From NCBI GenBank assembly GCA_000442015.1, contig KE561300.1:121331-185330 (forward strand): a stretch of DNA of 64,000 nt, given 5' to 3'. Positions 36,004 through 47,058 of the stretch are shown piece after piece (the stretch's first letter is position 1; every line of letters begins with the position of its first letter). A program made the position numbers and the translations under genes. The notes under the pieces were generated by a model that worked only from the letters and a program-made list of their open reading frames with translations, ran no database searches and had not been told where the DNA came from. The DNA is from Rozella allomycis CSF55. Lineage: Eukaryota > Rozellomycota.

Positions 36004-36617
36004 ATTGATTTCTGACAATATTTTTTTTCTTTTTTAATAAGTTAAAAAATTTAAATTATTTAATGAGTAAATTTTTCTTCAAAACTTCAAGAGCGTAGGA
36101 ATGAGGCTCATTCAATGAGCCATGAGATTGAGGATGTCTATTTCTTCCTTCGAAGGCTTCCCTAGGGTTAAAGTTTCAAAGAAAATTTCAAAATTATTTA
36201 TACCGATAGACTAGACTCTTGCACATTTATGTAATGCATAAATTGTATCCAATAAGGTGCGCTGACTTCAGGACATTCAAAAAATTTGTGTATGGCACAA
36301 ATAAAGAACACCTTGTACATTTTTTTGATATATTTTGATCAAAATTAAACAGATTTTAGATGTCCTCCATGGTCTAGCATCTAACCATATTGTCGCTCCA
36401 TGCGCTCATAGAACTTTAATCCTCGTAAATAGGATAGTAANTTAAGATGTTAAGAATGGGATGTCTAGTTAACTCCATTGTGAATTTTCGAGATTGAAAG
36501 ACACTTGACTAAAATTTTATATTTATTCTTTGGAAGCTAATATATGCACCATGAATCAGAAGAAAGAAACTTAGAGGCCTCTTAAAAGTCAACTCAAAAA
36601 TCTCCGAGTAGATTGAA
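36004..36617. other. Gene-free stretch with dispersed repeat copy B
   Basis: Begins with an oligo-T tract followed by TTTAATAAGTTAAA, a string also found near 34045, which supports duplicated 3' ends of the LRR family. The dispersed repeat copy B is at 36393-36440 just before the N at 36441. The last 170 bp must hold the promoter of the phosphatase gene. Confidence 0.4.
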
Positions 36618-37741
36618 ATGTCTACTGCGTATTGTCTTTCAATTTGCCACGGTAAAGCGTGTGAATATGAAAACTTTGAATTCTTTGATGAAAATGATAA
36701 AAAAAATCTAGCGTTTCCATTCTTCAATTCAAATTGGTAAAGTGGTTTCATGTGATCAACAAGGATAAATGAAAACGTGTTAGCTATGCAGCGGCCTTCC
36801 GAGAGTTTAATAAAACAAATCGATTTATTAAAAAGATTCAAAGACTGTGGCATTGGAGCCATTTTTAATCTTCAAGAGCCCGGAGAACATGCATATTGCG
36901 GTGATGGGATAATTGAAAAAAATGGCTTCTCGTATGACCCTCGGGCATTCATCAATAATCAAAGTAATTTTTTTGACTCTTTACGATAGTAAACTTTTAC
37001 AATATTTGGTGGTAACGTTAAACCGCGCAAGTTACAAGGAAAGACATGAGTACACCGGATTGTGAAAAAATGCTTAATATTGTTCAAATTATGGATGACG
37101 AAATATGCAAAAATCAGAAAAAAGTTGCTGTTCATTGTCATGCTGGTCTTGGTAACTTATGGTATATGAATTCAAAGGTCGGACTGGTGTTGCAATAGCG
37201 TCATATTTGGTTTATTCCAACAAAATCAACGCAGGTGTAGCAATTCAACAAGTTCGTGCAAAGAGGTATTAAGGTTGCCCATAAAGAATAGACCAAAAGC
37301 ATTACTAACAAATAAGCAATGCGAATTTATTCAAGAATTTCAAACCTTTCTAGGTCAATTAAGATTGACATTTCCAATAGGCACACAAAAAATTGAATAT
37401 TCAGACTTCTTGAAGCGACAAAAAATGATACTACGCGGGAAAGAGGCCATAAAATACAAGTCGATTCCAAAGGTACGATATCGATGGAATCTAAAAAGTT
37501 TCTAGAATTATTCGTCAACAGGATTTTTAAGGAAACAGATTTAGGCTTTAAAAATATCGACGACTTCTTGGTGCTTTCCAAAGGAATCGATATAAGTGAC
37601 GAAAGATCTTTATTAAACAATCAAGACTTCAAATTTATTGAAATTGCAAAACCCATCAAATTGTTTACAATCATTGATTCTTGGCTGAGGTCTTTGGATG
37701 TAAGTAAAGGACTTACATGGACATTAGATTTCTTCAAGTAA
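36618..37741 (+). CDS. PTPDC1: Dual-specificity phosphatase, PTPDC1-like
   Basis: Spliced product matches PTPDC1: 'CHGKACEYEN', 'ENVLAMQRPSESLIKQ', 'AIFNLQEPGEHAYCGDG', 'GFSYDPRAFINNQINFYNIWWKD' in two exons, active site 'VAVHCHAGLGRTGVAIASYLVY' (CX5R signature, split by a 26-nt intron after 'HAGLG'), and 'VRAKRPKALLT'. PTPDC1 localises to centrosomes and affects cilium length in animals. Introns of 26-27 nt follow 'NSNW', 'INNQ', 'IWW', 'AGLG', 'RAKR' and 'SIPK'. Start ATG at 36618. The C-terminal third is divergent and much shorter than in animals. Confidence 0.85.
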
Positions 37742-37904
37742 AGACGAGGATTATCGTTGCTTTTATGAATTGTTGTTAGCGATTTATTCTAAAGTAAAAA
37801 TTTCCCTTGATTATATTAGGCATTTCAAATGAATGATGCCAATACCAGCGAAGTGTTAAAAAGAGAATACAACATATACTCGAAATTGAAATAAATGTTT
37901 TATT

Positions 37905-38426
37905 TTACAGCATTTTAAAAATTCCATTCATTAAGTGTTGTTGGGTCATTTTCAAAGCGCTTTCCAACGATTGTTTATTTCCTTGTTTAACCTCTTCCAA
38001 AGATCTGTTATCAGCTGAGGCATGTTCAATTTCATTCGCTTTACGAGATAGATATTCTATACTGTGTCCAGATTCCTTAGTCGAAGTCCATTGGTTGGGC
38101 AAACTAGGTGCAGAAAACCATTTCAATTCCCCATCCACCGAATCAAACACATTCAAAATCTATACCAAAAGACCTGATTTATTTACATCTTCGGGTACAT
38201 TAGGATTGGCTTCAGGTAAGGCTTCAAAGGTAATAGGATATTCAGCAGCTGGGATTTGTGAGGGAGTCCTCAAACTATACGTGGCAAAACTTGTAAATGG
38301 TGTTCTCGGAAATGAAAAAGGAGATGGTAGACTAGAAGAGTATGGCATAGAAGTCATCATAGGTGCATACTTTTGGTTTTCAACCAGTGGGGGCTTAGAC
38401 ATGTGGCGAATTGGTAAAGAGTACAT
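37905..38426 (-). CDS. Unknown protein, two exons
   Basis: The first exon is Pro/Ser-rich ('PYSSSLPSPFSFPRTPF'). A 27-nt intron after 'NPNVPED' removes a TAG and joins 'ILNVFDSVDGELKWFSAP', 'SGHSIEYLSRKANEIE' and a helical tail ending 'GIFKML'. About 165 residues. I do not recognise it. The 'VDGELKWFSAP' region is the best search probe. It ends in an AT-rich stretch shared with the end of the phosphatase gene. Confidence 0.6.
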
Positions 38427-38456
38427 TTATTAAATATCTATATGAACAATTATGTA

Positions 38457-38987
38457 TTATTTCCATCGATGTACTTCTGTTAGGAGCTCTTCATCAACTA
38501 TAAATGAGGCATCACCGACATTAAGGTGATCCTCAGATGACTTTTGCTCATCAATTTGTTTCAACTGATCATCAATCGATGGAAGACAGAACACTGGTTC
38601 TTCCTCACTTTCTTCTTCTTTGGGATCAAATGCGTGTAGCTTTACACGCCATGCTCTCACTAATCCAGCCCATTGACGAGTCGAAAGTTTTCGCGTTCTA
38701 TCTGGAGTAGAAGGATGTACACCACGAATCCTTGACTTCTTTGGAATAAGATTTACATAGTTTTGGTATGCCTTGGTATTCTTTCCAAAATCTATTTGTT
38801 TTTGTCTTTGCTTTAAACGATGAGCATCTGTTTCTCTTTCCCTTTTGTAAGGATGATTACTGACGACGGGTTTTTTCTTTGTTTTTTCTAGAGGGCTTTC
38901 CATTCTTAATGGAGACGATGGACAATTATCTTTTAATATTGGGGATTCGCTCATCGCAAGGTTGACGAAAATTCCAAGTTGCCCCAT
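38457..38987 (-). CDS. SLBP: Histone stem-loop binding protein
   Basis: Binds the 3' stem-loop of replication-dependent histone mRNAs and directs their processing. The RNA-binding domain is clear: 'RQKQIDFGKNTKAYQNYV', 'GVHPSTPDRTRKLSTRQW' and 'RVKLHAFDPK', matching the family's RQKQIDYGKNT and HPxTP blocks. Regions on both sides are acidic or basic and disordered. The ATG at 38987 overlaps the start of the divergent small gene; a second ATG at codon 12 is equally possible. A single exon of 176 residues. SLBP is absent from most Dikarya, so its presence supports an early-branching lineage. Confidence 0.92.
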   Translation of the reverse strand: MGQLGIFVNLAMSESPILKDNCPSSPLRMESPLEKTKKKPVVSNHPYKRERETDAHRLKQRQKQIDFGKNTKAYQNYVNLIPKKSRIRGVHPSTPDRTRKLSTRQWAGLVRAWRVKLHAFDPKEEESEEEPVFCLPSIDDQLKQIDEQKSSEDHLNVGDASFIVDEELLTEVHRWK

Positions 38988-39147
38988 GGATTTTGAGGAC
39001 GACTTTGAAGAAGTTCTTGATGAAGTACAATTGGAATCGACGAAACAAGCGTTAAAAACATTCTATTTAGTCGCCCCTATACTTGGATTGTTCTTGGGCA
39101 AACGGCTAGTTCGAAGTTGTAAACTATACAATCAAAATTATGACTAG
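38986..39147 (+). CDS. Small single-pass membrane protein
   Basis: 53 residues from the ATG at 38986 (an upstream ATG at 38962 is in frame): acidic N-terminus 'MDFEDDFEEVLDE', then a hydrophobic segment 'FYLVAPILGLFLGKRL'. No family recognised; size and layout fit a mitochondrial or ER membrane peptide. Divergent with SLBP, with start codons overlapping in a CATG if SLBP begins at 38987. Confidence 0.4.
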   Translation: MDFEDDFEEVLDEVQLESTKQALKTFYLVAPILGLFLGKRLVRSCKLYNQNYD

Positions 39148-39257
39148 TATGTTGGCATTTTATCGGCAATGTTCCCATATTTTGTTTTAAATACCTAAAG
39201 AAATAATACATGCACTGCGCAAAAGTAAATTCTCCTAATTTTCTTAATTTTTCATCT

Positions 39258-41196
39258 ATGATTTCATTGTTCAATATTTGCTTATCATACCTCCTCTTTA
39301 ATATCATATGTTGTGACCATTCATTTCAACAAATTTATGTAGAAACCTGCCCGTTAGTCTTAAACCAAGAAAGGAAGTACGGATGTTTGGATGGGTCATT
39401 TGTATTGGAAGGACCAATAATATGTATGGAGACAGCTGAAAAAGCTTATAACTTATATAAATCTTCAAATATTCGCCCATGTGTGGTAGTGTTTAAAAAT
39501 CAACTTCCAGAAATACGTCAATTGGCGAGTTACGACATAAAACCGCTCTCCGTTGTTATTTTGAACAAAACTTTGGAAAATTATCCAGACAACAACATTG
39601 AAATTTCTAGTCTTTATGAATTTCACAGTTCATTTCCCATTGTTTATGTGAGAAATGAAAAAGATGTTCTGAAAGTTAAAGATTCATGTGAAAAAAATAA
39701 AAAATATAGTTTATAAACTTCACCGAACATTGGTAGAGTACTTTCCAGAATGGATGCCTCAGGATCCAGCAGTGTGCTGTCCTGTTTATCTAGAGGTATA
39801 TGTGTTCATTGATGAATACAGGATTTTGCAAGCCAATAGGAGGCCAGAATATATTAAGCTCATTAAAAAATGTCGAAGAAACAGGGTTTTTGTTAACCGG
39901 GTTACTGGATTCGCGTTCACTCTTTCCATATCTTACTGAAGGCGTTTATTCACATGTTTCATCCTTAGTTTTACTGTTGAGTGTCTTTGAGGCTTTAAGT
40001 AAGGTAAAATCACCTGTTGTGATCGAAACAAGGTGACAAGATCGGACTTTAAGCACAACGTCCATTTCCTAGCGCTTTCCGCTGAGCAATATGGTCAAAC
40101 TGGCAGCAAGAGATTTTTGAAAGATTTACATGATTGTAATAGAGACCCAAATTTATACCATTGTCAGTCTAAATTTATTTCAAATACTGAATATCTTGCT
40201 TTTAATCATTCAAAATTAAAAGGGATTATAGATCTAGGAGCCCTTAGAAGCAACAAACCATATATTAGATTTAGTGATTCCAATTCACAATTTTTGGTAG
40301 AAAAGTTACAAAATATCTCCACCCCTTCTATTGTATATCAGCCAATTCAGATTGATTCTTATGAATTTTTATCGTCTTTTAACTCTAAAATTCCGAAAAT
40401 ATCACTTAGCGACGTTTCCAAAGTAAAAGAGACACCATTAAACTTTGCCTTCCTTGATGACTTGGAATCATATTTGCAAGATCAAAAAGACCAAGTTATT
40501 TCTAATTTATGCCAAATTGGAACTAATGTGGCCACTTTATTATATCAACTTTCTACTGAAAAGTTGACTAGCGTTACGGTGGATTGTAAACTGGTACAAA
40601 CTCATTAATAACACTATAGATCGAAGATTTTTTACATTGCTTCTCTTCAAATTTCAGTTGTCCTATTATTACAGATTTATACCCGGTTGGTACGTTCTTC
40701 ATTTTATTATTAGAGGCACTGAACTACCAAGGAGAGTGCTACATAATCCCCGTGTGTTTAGACCATTTCTATTTTCTTCTTTAACCGAGGCAGTTTTCTT
40801 ATATTTTTCAAAGAAAACAGTAACAAACAGTACTGATATATCATGCAAAGATCACAGTGATTGTAGCGGGACGGTAATATGGCATCGAATAATTTAATAT
40901 TAAGGCTGTGTGTTTTGACAATTTTTGCAAAAATACACAAACTTATAATATAAACAGTTATGGACCGGGCATTTATTTTGATAATGATGATGGTTCATGG
41001 AAGGCAACAAACGATGAAGTTGGATACGTAACTAGCACGTAAAGATGTCTTTCTCTACAAACAAAGATTTGATTCTCCGATTTTAGAAGTTGTAGTAATC
41101 CCAAGCACACCGGTATACGCTATTCAAATCTGTGCGTCGTTATTTGTAATAGTAATTGGAACACTAGTAATGAGCCAAATACTAAAAAGGCTATAG
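39258..41196 (+). CDS. NCSTN: Nicastrin (gamma-secretase subunit)
   Basis: Large glycoprotein subunit of gamma-secretase, which cleaves type I membrane proteins with presenilin. Signal peptide after 'MISLFNICLSYLLFNIICC'. Matching blocks: 'YGCLDGSFVLEGPI', 'FPIVYVRNEKD', 'RMDASGSSSVLSCL' to 'FCKPIGGQNILSSL', 'LLDSRSLFPYLTEGVYSHVSSLV', 'HNVHFLALSAEQYGQTGSKR' (family: NVxFxFFxGExxDYIGSSR), 'NYQGE', and a C-terminal membrane helix 'QICASLFVIVIGTLVMS'. About seven introns: 30 nt near 39706 (removes a TAA), 26 near 39795, 29 near 40003, and others near 40591, 40690, 40735, 40873 and 41040. The later boundaries are less secure. An in-frame ATG at 39210 is also possible. Confidence 0.85.
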
Positions 41197-41226
41197 TATT
41201 AATTATGAAAATAAAACCTTATTTAT

Positions 41227-41545
41227 TTATTTCTTTCCAGACTTCTTGATTTCAACTGGTTCAATGGCTGAAAGTCAAAATAAATGATATAGCTTACTGT
41301 GGGGAAGAGATTCTCTTAGTTTTTTAGCCTTAGAAGGATCATTTAAAACCAAAGTGTATAAATACTTTGAACAGCGAACCTGAGGTGAAAAGAGATAGTG
41401 ACGAATACCTTAAATTTAACTTGATTCTTTTCATTCTTTTTGATTCTGATCGATTTAACGTCAGCTCTTTTGGTGATGTTAATAAATTCTTTTAAATCGT
41501 AGACTTGTTTTGGCTTATATAATCGCAAACAAAACTTGTTACCAT
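41227..41545 (-). CDS. RPL38: Ribosomal protein eL38, intron right after ATG
   Basis: Large-subunit protein of about 70 residues. Splicing gives '[21 protein letters not shown]', '[25 protein letters not shown]' (in two parts) and '[13 protein letters not shown]', ending 'KKSGKK'. The start codon ATG (41545-41543) is followed at once by a 29-nt intron (41514-41542, GTAACA...ATAAG); without it the protein would lose its start and MPK. Two further introns lie near 41376-41403 and 41270-41300. TAA at 41227-41229 lies 30 bp from the convergent nicastrin stop. Confidence 0.93.
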
Positions 41546-41786
41546 TTTTTTTCAGTCCGACCAGGGTAGGGAGAAATTTCATAAATGGTAGCAGCAGAAA
41601 AATTGTTATCTTTCGAAACCACTTCTTCTTTCTGATTATTTGTTGACTGTTACCTTCTCGATGTATGATATTTTTTCATTCGCATTTTTTGATACAAAGT
41701 TACAAACCAATGGATTGAGGACATAATATACAGACTACAGTTACACTCAACTTTTGGCATTTCTTTATTAAATCTATTAATTTACG

Positions 41787-42219
41787 ATGGCTAATTCCCT
41801 TGAAAAGCAAATTTTCGAAATGAATCGAATTCAATTTGGAATGTCTCAAAATAGCAAAACGGTCTTAACTTTAGTCAGATTCAAATCATTTCGATTAAAA
41901 GATGTAAAAAATAAGTTTTTTTGTAGTAGTCTTACGAGCCCCATGAACTGGCTGCCTTTTCCAGGAAGACAATCCCAAATGTGAGACAACCACCCATTAA
42001 AGTCAAAAAACTAGATTTATTTAAAATGTTTCATGTGCCATTAAGATTACAGTATAAGGTACTTATTATGACTAGTCATCTTATCGGAACCTTGAATTGT
42101 GCAATAGATTTGTCGACAGTTTGGGACGTATTCAAGGGAGACATATCACTGGCTTGGAACATTATCAACACAGAGCCGCAGAACGTGCAGTAAAACTCGC
42201 GCGCCATTTCGGTACTTAA
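41787..42219 (+). CDS. RSM18: Mitochondrial ribosomal protein bS18m
   Basis: The C-terminal half is diagnostic: 'SSYRNLELCNRFVDSLGRI', 'GRHITGLEHYQHRAAERAVKLARHFGT', matching the bacterial S18 pattern YKNxxLLxxFxxxxGKIxPRxxTGxxxxxQRxxxxAIKxAR. The first part ('MANSLEKQIFEMNRIQFG') would be the mitochondrial extension. Frame changes near 41912 and 42057 need two introns; the second may be only 17 nt, or 41 nt if an upstream donor is used. The product identity is firmer than the exact splice sites. Confidence 0.75.
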
Positions 42220-42381
42220 TTGATTTGATGAATCAATAGGGGTCATGCCTTATACATATAAAAAAGAATTCACCATGGAATCAGTCTTAAAATCTAGTCA
42301 CGAGAAACCTAATGAATAAACTCATTTGTATTTACTGCTTATTGAAAGTGAATTTTGGAATTTCGCAGTCGCAATTAAAGT

Positions 42382-43513
42382 ATGGTTCATAGCGATATTT
42401 CTTATGACGAGTCCTTTATTGAGAAAATTGATTACAAATACATCGAGAATGATGCAACTGCTGATGAGTTAGATAAAATGGTTACCCTTCTCCGGTAAAC
42501 TTAGCCGCGTGTTCATAAATAAATAGGTCAGGGAAAATAGGATTTTATCCAGACCTTCTAAAGCAAGCTGAAGCAAAGTTACTCATATTAAGACCCGAAA
42601 AATGGTTTGAAATTGTTAGGTAACAGCTAATTATAAAAAACAAGAGTCCAGAGAATAGAAATAGGATCGACATGGAAGATCTAAAAGAAATTAATATGGA
42701 TATTCTAGTAATTTGACATATTGTGTAATTACAGGATTGGGCTTCCAAAATTCCTTCGAGTCAATTTACTAAGAATTCGGTCCTTTCGAACCAATTAAGG
42801 ATAAAAGGAAACGAGGCTTTGAAATCCAATGATTTAGATGAGGCCATTAATATGTACAGTGAGAGTCTCAAATTGAATGAATCTTTTGTAACCTTGAATA
42901 ATCGATCTTTGGCTTATTACAAAAGGGAGATGTTCAAAGAGGCTGAAATGGATGCTGAAAGATCGCTGCGCATAGAAAACACCTCATTAAATTATAAGTG
43001 TTTTCTAAGAAGGGGCGCGGCGAGAATTAAATTGGGAAAGTAACCACACCTTATAGAATTGTTAGGTATTATGAAGCTATAGAGGACTTTCTTCAACTTT
43101 TATCTATAGAATATCATGAAGAGTATTTAAAATATCTTGAGGAAGCAGAAGATAAGTACATTGACGCGGAAGGTGTTCGTGGAAAAGATCTACCAAATGG
43201 ATGTACAGAAAAAAATATACAAAGACAAAAGAAACTAAAAAGTTTGTTTAATAGTAAGAAAAAAGCGAAACCTCAAAAAATTCACATTATTGAAATCGAC
43301 GATGAGACCGAAAAGGATACCGATAAACCCCTACTCAATGATTCTGCAAAGCAAAGTAATTTTCTGGATGTTGATCCTCGACTGAAATCAATGGAAAGTA
43401 TGCTCATTATAAATAAAAATGCGGAAAGACATGAAGACCAAGATACATTTTCTTTGAAGACTGACAAATCCAATGTGACTTCCAACCCGAAAATAATTGA
43501 AATTATTCCTTAA
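42382..43513 (+). CDS. SPAG1: SPAG1-like TPR protein (dynein arm assembly)
   Basis: The N-terminus 'IDYKYIENDATADELDKMVTLLRSGKIGFYPDLLKQAE' (read over an intron) matches the conserved SPAG1 start LDFKYIExCxxVxxLExILxxLRSGExGYYPxL. A TPR array follows: 'QLRIKGNEALKSNDLDEAINMYSESL', 'FVTLNNRSLAYYKREMFKEAEMD', 'CFLRRGAARIKLGKYYEAIEDF' (each interrupted where introns occur). The tail is charged. SPAG1 works with R2TP to preassemble axonemal dynein. Introns: 32 nt after 'LLR', about 30 nt near 42610, 26 near 42707, 26 near 43040. It is shorter than animal SPAG1, with one TPR block. Confidence 0.8.
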
Positions 43514-43729
43514 TCTAAAAATAAAGCCAATTAATTTGAAAACTTGATATCTTTCTATATTTTATTCCGAGCACTTTGCTTTGTTATAGGTTTTTTACCA
43601 GGGCCCAGGGTAAAATCCAGACTATATAGCAACACAAACCTAAAACTATATGGGATCTGGAATATCACTGTTGTCATCTCTTATTTTTTATATTTTGTTG
43701 AGGGTTGTCATAAAGACAGGGGTGCTGGA

Positions 43730-45711
43730 ATGACGTCCAGATATAACTTAATTCTAAAGAAAAAGGACAACGTATGAAAATTATACTCTTTAAATTTTAG
43801 CCTCGATGGTTAAACGAATTGTATAAACATCCTGAAACTGGGAATACACACTATGAAGGAATCGATCTTTTTGATGATCAAGACATTAATCCAAGCGACA
43901 AAATCATTAAAATTGGTGATATTGTGTACTTGTTAAATATTAACAATCAAAATTTTCCTTATATCGGTCTCGTAAAGGACTTGTATGAGACGAATGACAA
44001 ATTGAAATGTGTGCAGACCCAATGGTTTTATCGGAGAATGGATATAGAAAATTTCAGTGACAGGGTGCTCGTGAATCCCTTAAATGGAAATGTTATAACC
44101 AATGAAAAGTTCGTCACAGATGACAATGAGATATTTTTGAGCGAGCATTGCGACATTAATTATGTCGGTTCAATAACGAGGAAATGCTATGTATATCAAG
44201 ATAATGTTGAAGCATTACAAGCTTCACTTCGGCAGGGCGCATACAATTCAAACGAAAGCATAGAAAAGTTTTCCGGGATGCTAGAAAATGATCAATATAT
44301 TAAATCTAATCTCGTAAATCCTTTTCCATTTCATATTTGTAACTTGAAATACAATGTTGGTGCAAAAGCGAGTCCCCCGGAATTCTCCATTTTGGACGAA
44401 ATAAATAAGATAGATTTTGTGTCCCAATTAAAAAATATAGAAGAAAACCATGATAATATTGAAAAGGAGAACATTAATGAGATTTTCATGCCCATTAACA
44501 AGGAGGGGGACGATGCTACCGAATCGATGAAAAATAGCACTGATATAATTGACAAAGAAATAAATCACAATCCAACAGAATTTCAAAATGATTTCAAAAA
44601 GAAGAGAAAGAAAGTAAAGGATTCTGAAGACGAAGAATATGTACACAATTTACAAGGTACTCTTTTTGGCATTCCTATGAAAGTAGAATTTGAAAGCGAT
44701 TATGAAGAGACATTAAATAATGCTTTAAACACAAAAAGAAGATCAGTTTCTGAGAAAAGGCTAATACTGACATCACAAGAGCAACCAAAACAAAGCGAAT
44801 CAATAGAAAAATACTTAGAAGAGCTTTATAAGATCAAGACGATGCTTTTTGAGCTTTATGACAAAGTCGCTACCAAGGAACTTAATGCGCCACTGTTGAA
44901 AACCAACCACATCCAAATCGACGATAAATTTTCCAGGTAAATCATTTGCCGATTTTAAACGAGAAACAATATTTATCACAGCAATCAAATGATGGATGTT
45001 CAAAGTTTTGTTCAAGTTCCAAGTCGCGATGCCCAAAATCATTCTGCGCGCATGGCGACAAATTCTGTTCTCAGAGATCATGTGTTTGACAAATTAAAGA
45101 GAATGGAGTTCAAAAATCATAACGAATGTTTAGATGACATTTTATTAGACAAGATTCAGAAAATCAAGGCAAGAGCACCAATCGCTCCAATTTCCGTGGG
45201 TCAAAATAACTACTCGTTCAATAGCTGCCATTCTGGTTATAATATGACCTCAAACATTCCTTCTACTTCTTTTTTTCAATCTTATGGTCCAAATAACCAG
45301 TATAGCTATTCTGGACTACCCAGACCGTTTTCCATGCCTAATGCGGCTTCCGATGTTGAAAACAATATTCTTCCTAGCAATCAATACACACAACCTAGAT
45401 TTTCTAACAATATGATACCTCCAATTACCCATAATCATAATAATGCTCTTAGACCGTCACAATTTGGAATATCTAGTAAACAATTTTAGTAATTTTCAAT
45501 AGCACCAACAGCCACAATCGCCGATAAATTGAATATTTTGAGTAAATTAACTGCAAAGCGCCTTTTGTCCGACGATTTAAAGAGAAAGTGCAAACAACTT
45601 TTGTTCAACACATCTGATCCCCAACACCCTTGGCTAGATGGAGTTCTTTCATTGTGCGTAGAAACAAACGATTTTCAGGAATGCGCGGAATCTCTGCAAA
45701 TGATTCAGTAG
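43730..45711 (+). CDS. BAH-domain protein
   Basis: Four exons. After 'MTSRYNLILKKKDN' an intron of 26-28 nt leads to 'PRWLNELYKHPETG' and a BAH domain: 'IIKIGDIVYLLNINNQNFPYIGLVKDLY', 'VQTQWFYRRMDI', 'NEIFLSEHCDINYVGSITRKCYVY' (in parts). Such domains bind chromatin or partner proteins. Then come an acidic linker, an intron of about 45 nt, a Gln/Asn/Pro-rich exon, and after a 27-nt intron at about 45474 a terminal helical block with 'LTAKRLLSDDLKRKCKQLL'. About 630 residues. It resembles plant- and fungal-type BAH transcription regulators, but I cannot name an orthologue. Confidence 0.75.
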
Positions 45712-45774
45712 TTTTGTTAATAAATATACTTATTCAATAATTACCTACCTATTTTAGAAGTAAGACCCCTGCGA

Positions 45775-46983
45775 ATGCGCATTACTAGAGCTCTATTTCT
45801 AGACTTGACAAAACCTAGGAATGGAATTGAATTTAATTGCCATTATGACTTCAATAGGGTGGATCACAGGTTAAGAAAGCATTGGGCTACACAGTTAGAG
45901 AAAATGCACAAAGCATCAATTACACAAGTAGAAAAACATTTTTGCGAAGAGCAATATAAAAAATATGCTAATCCGGATGAAATGATTAAGAAAATAGGGC
46001 CTTCAGCAACACCAAAGGTGAAACAATGGTTTAAGAATAACATTAATAAAGTGCTTGTAGACCATTCCCCTACATCATTTGAATCGTGGAGAGATTGGAT
46101 GAAAGAGATGAAAAACGCTGATGACATCAAATTACTTAAAGATTTTATGTTGAATAATAGGTTTGGTGCATGTCAATCTTACGATCCGTTTAAATCCTAC
46201 TCAATTATTAAAACATGTATTGATTCTGCAGAAATTGAGCATTTAATGGATATTCTAATCTCAAGACACATTTATTCTCTCAATCCAAATGAAGAAGGGT
46301 TTTTTCTGATACTTAACTTTTGTTATCAAGAATGTCTAAATTCCCTCAATGAAGTCAATGATGATGTATTTTTAAAGAAATTTTATTCACTTTTACAATT
46401 GTTGCCTTTATATAATGATTATTTAGGCAATGTCCCTCCAATAGCTTATAGCGCAATTCTAAGTGTAATTTCCAGACAGAAATTGCCCCAATTACATGAG
46501 CTGGGAGTGAATATTGTTGACCACCTTATTGAAGTTGACTATGCCAATGCCGAGCATGTTTTGCTTGGGATAAAATCCTGCATAGTTTCATCTAATACTG
46601 AGAAAATTTCTAGTTGGATATTACATGCGAAAAACTTAGTTAAAGAAGAAAAATGCGTTGATTTTAACTTTTTTCGTTTAATGGAAAAGATGCACCAGAA
46701 TAATCACAGAGATTTTGCCCTTAATTTATTAAAGGATGATAAAATTTACGTGGCAGGGGATAAGGCTTTTGGTGACATCTTAAAAAATAGGGAATTCGAA
46801 TTGTCCAATGAAATTACCGCCTTATTAAATTATAACTTGCCTGAATATCTGGAAAGCAAAAGACTCGAGTATTCATCAACTGTTACTCCTAAAATGCATG
46901 AGGAAGCTTTGCAATATGAATTAGAAACATGTAGAATACTAGAGCAAGAAGAAAATGAAATCGATAAAGATTCTGATAAATAA
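45775..46983 (+). CDS. Unknown helical-repeat protein, intronless
   Basis: 402 residues in one exon, mostly alpha-helical, with no signal peptide. Features such as 'WRDWMKEMKNADDIKLL', 'GFFLILNFCYQECLNS' and 'HEEALQYELETCRILEQEE' suggest a pentatricopeptide-like or helical-repeat scaffold. A mitochondrial-ribosome role (mS27-like) is possible but I cannot support it from motifs. It follows the BAH gene by 63 bp. Confidence 0.6.
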   Translation: MRITRALFLDLTKPRNGIEFNCHYDFNRVDHRLRKHWATQLEKMHKASITQVEKHFCEEQYKKYANPDEMIKKIGPSATPKVKQWFKNNINKVLVDHSPTSFESWRDWMKEMKNADDIKLLKDFMLNNRFGACQSYDPFKSYSIIKTCIDSAEIEHLMDILISRHIYSLNPNEEGFFLILNFCYQECLNSLNEVNDDVFLKKFYSLLQLLPLYNDYLGNVPPIAYSAILSVISRQKLPQLHELGVNIVDHLIEVDYANAEHVLLGIKSCIVSSNTEKISSWILHAKNLVKEEKCVDFNFFRLMEKMHQNNHRDFALNLLKDDKIYVAGDKAFGDILKNREFELSNEITALLNYNLPEYLESKRLEYSSTVTPKMHEEALQYELETCRILEQEENEIDKDSDK

Positions 46984-47058
46984 ATTATTTAATTGTTATA
47001 CTCGCTATTTTTGACCTTTTTGATTTCATTAAATGGGATTTGGAAATTTCAAAGCTCG

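Noticed and set aside
43555-43677. A 40-codon minus-strand ORF (MTTVIFQIPYSF...) in the gap between SPAG1 and the BAH gene.
   Set aside because: It has no recognised family and no support beyond being open; it could be real but I cannot tell it from chance.
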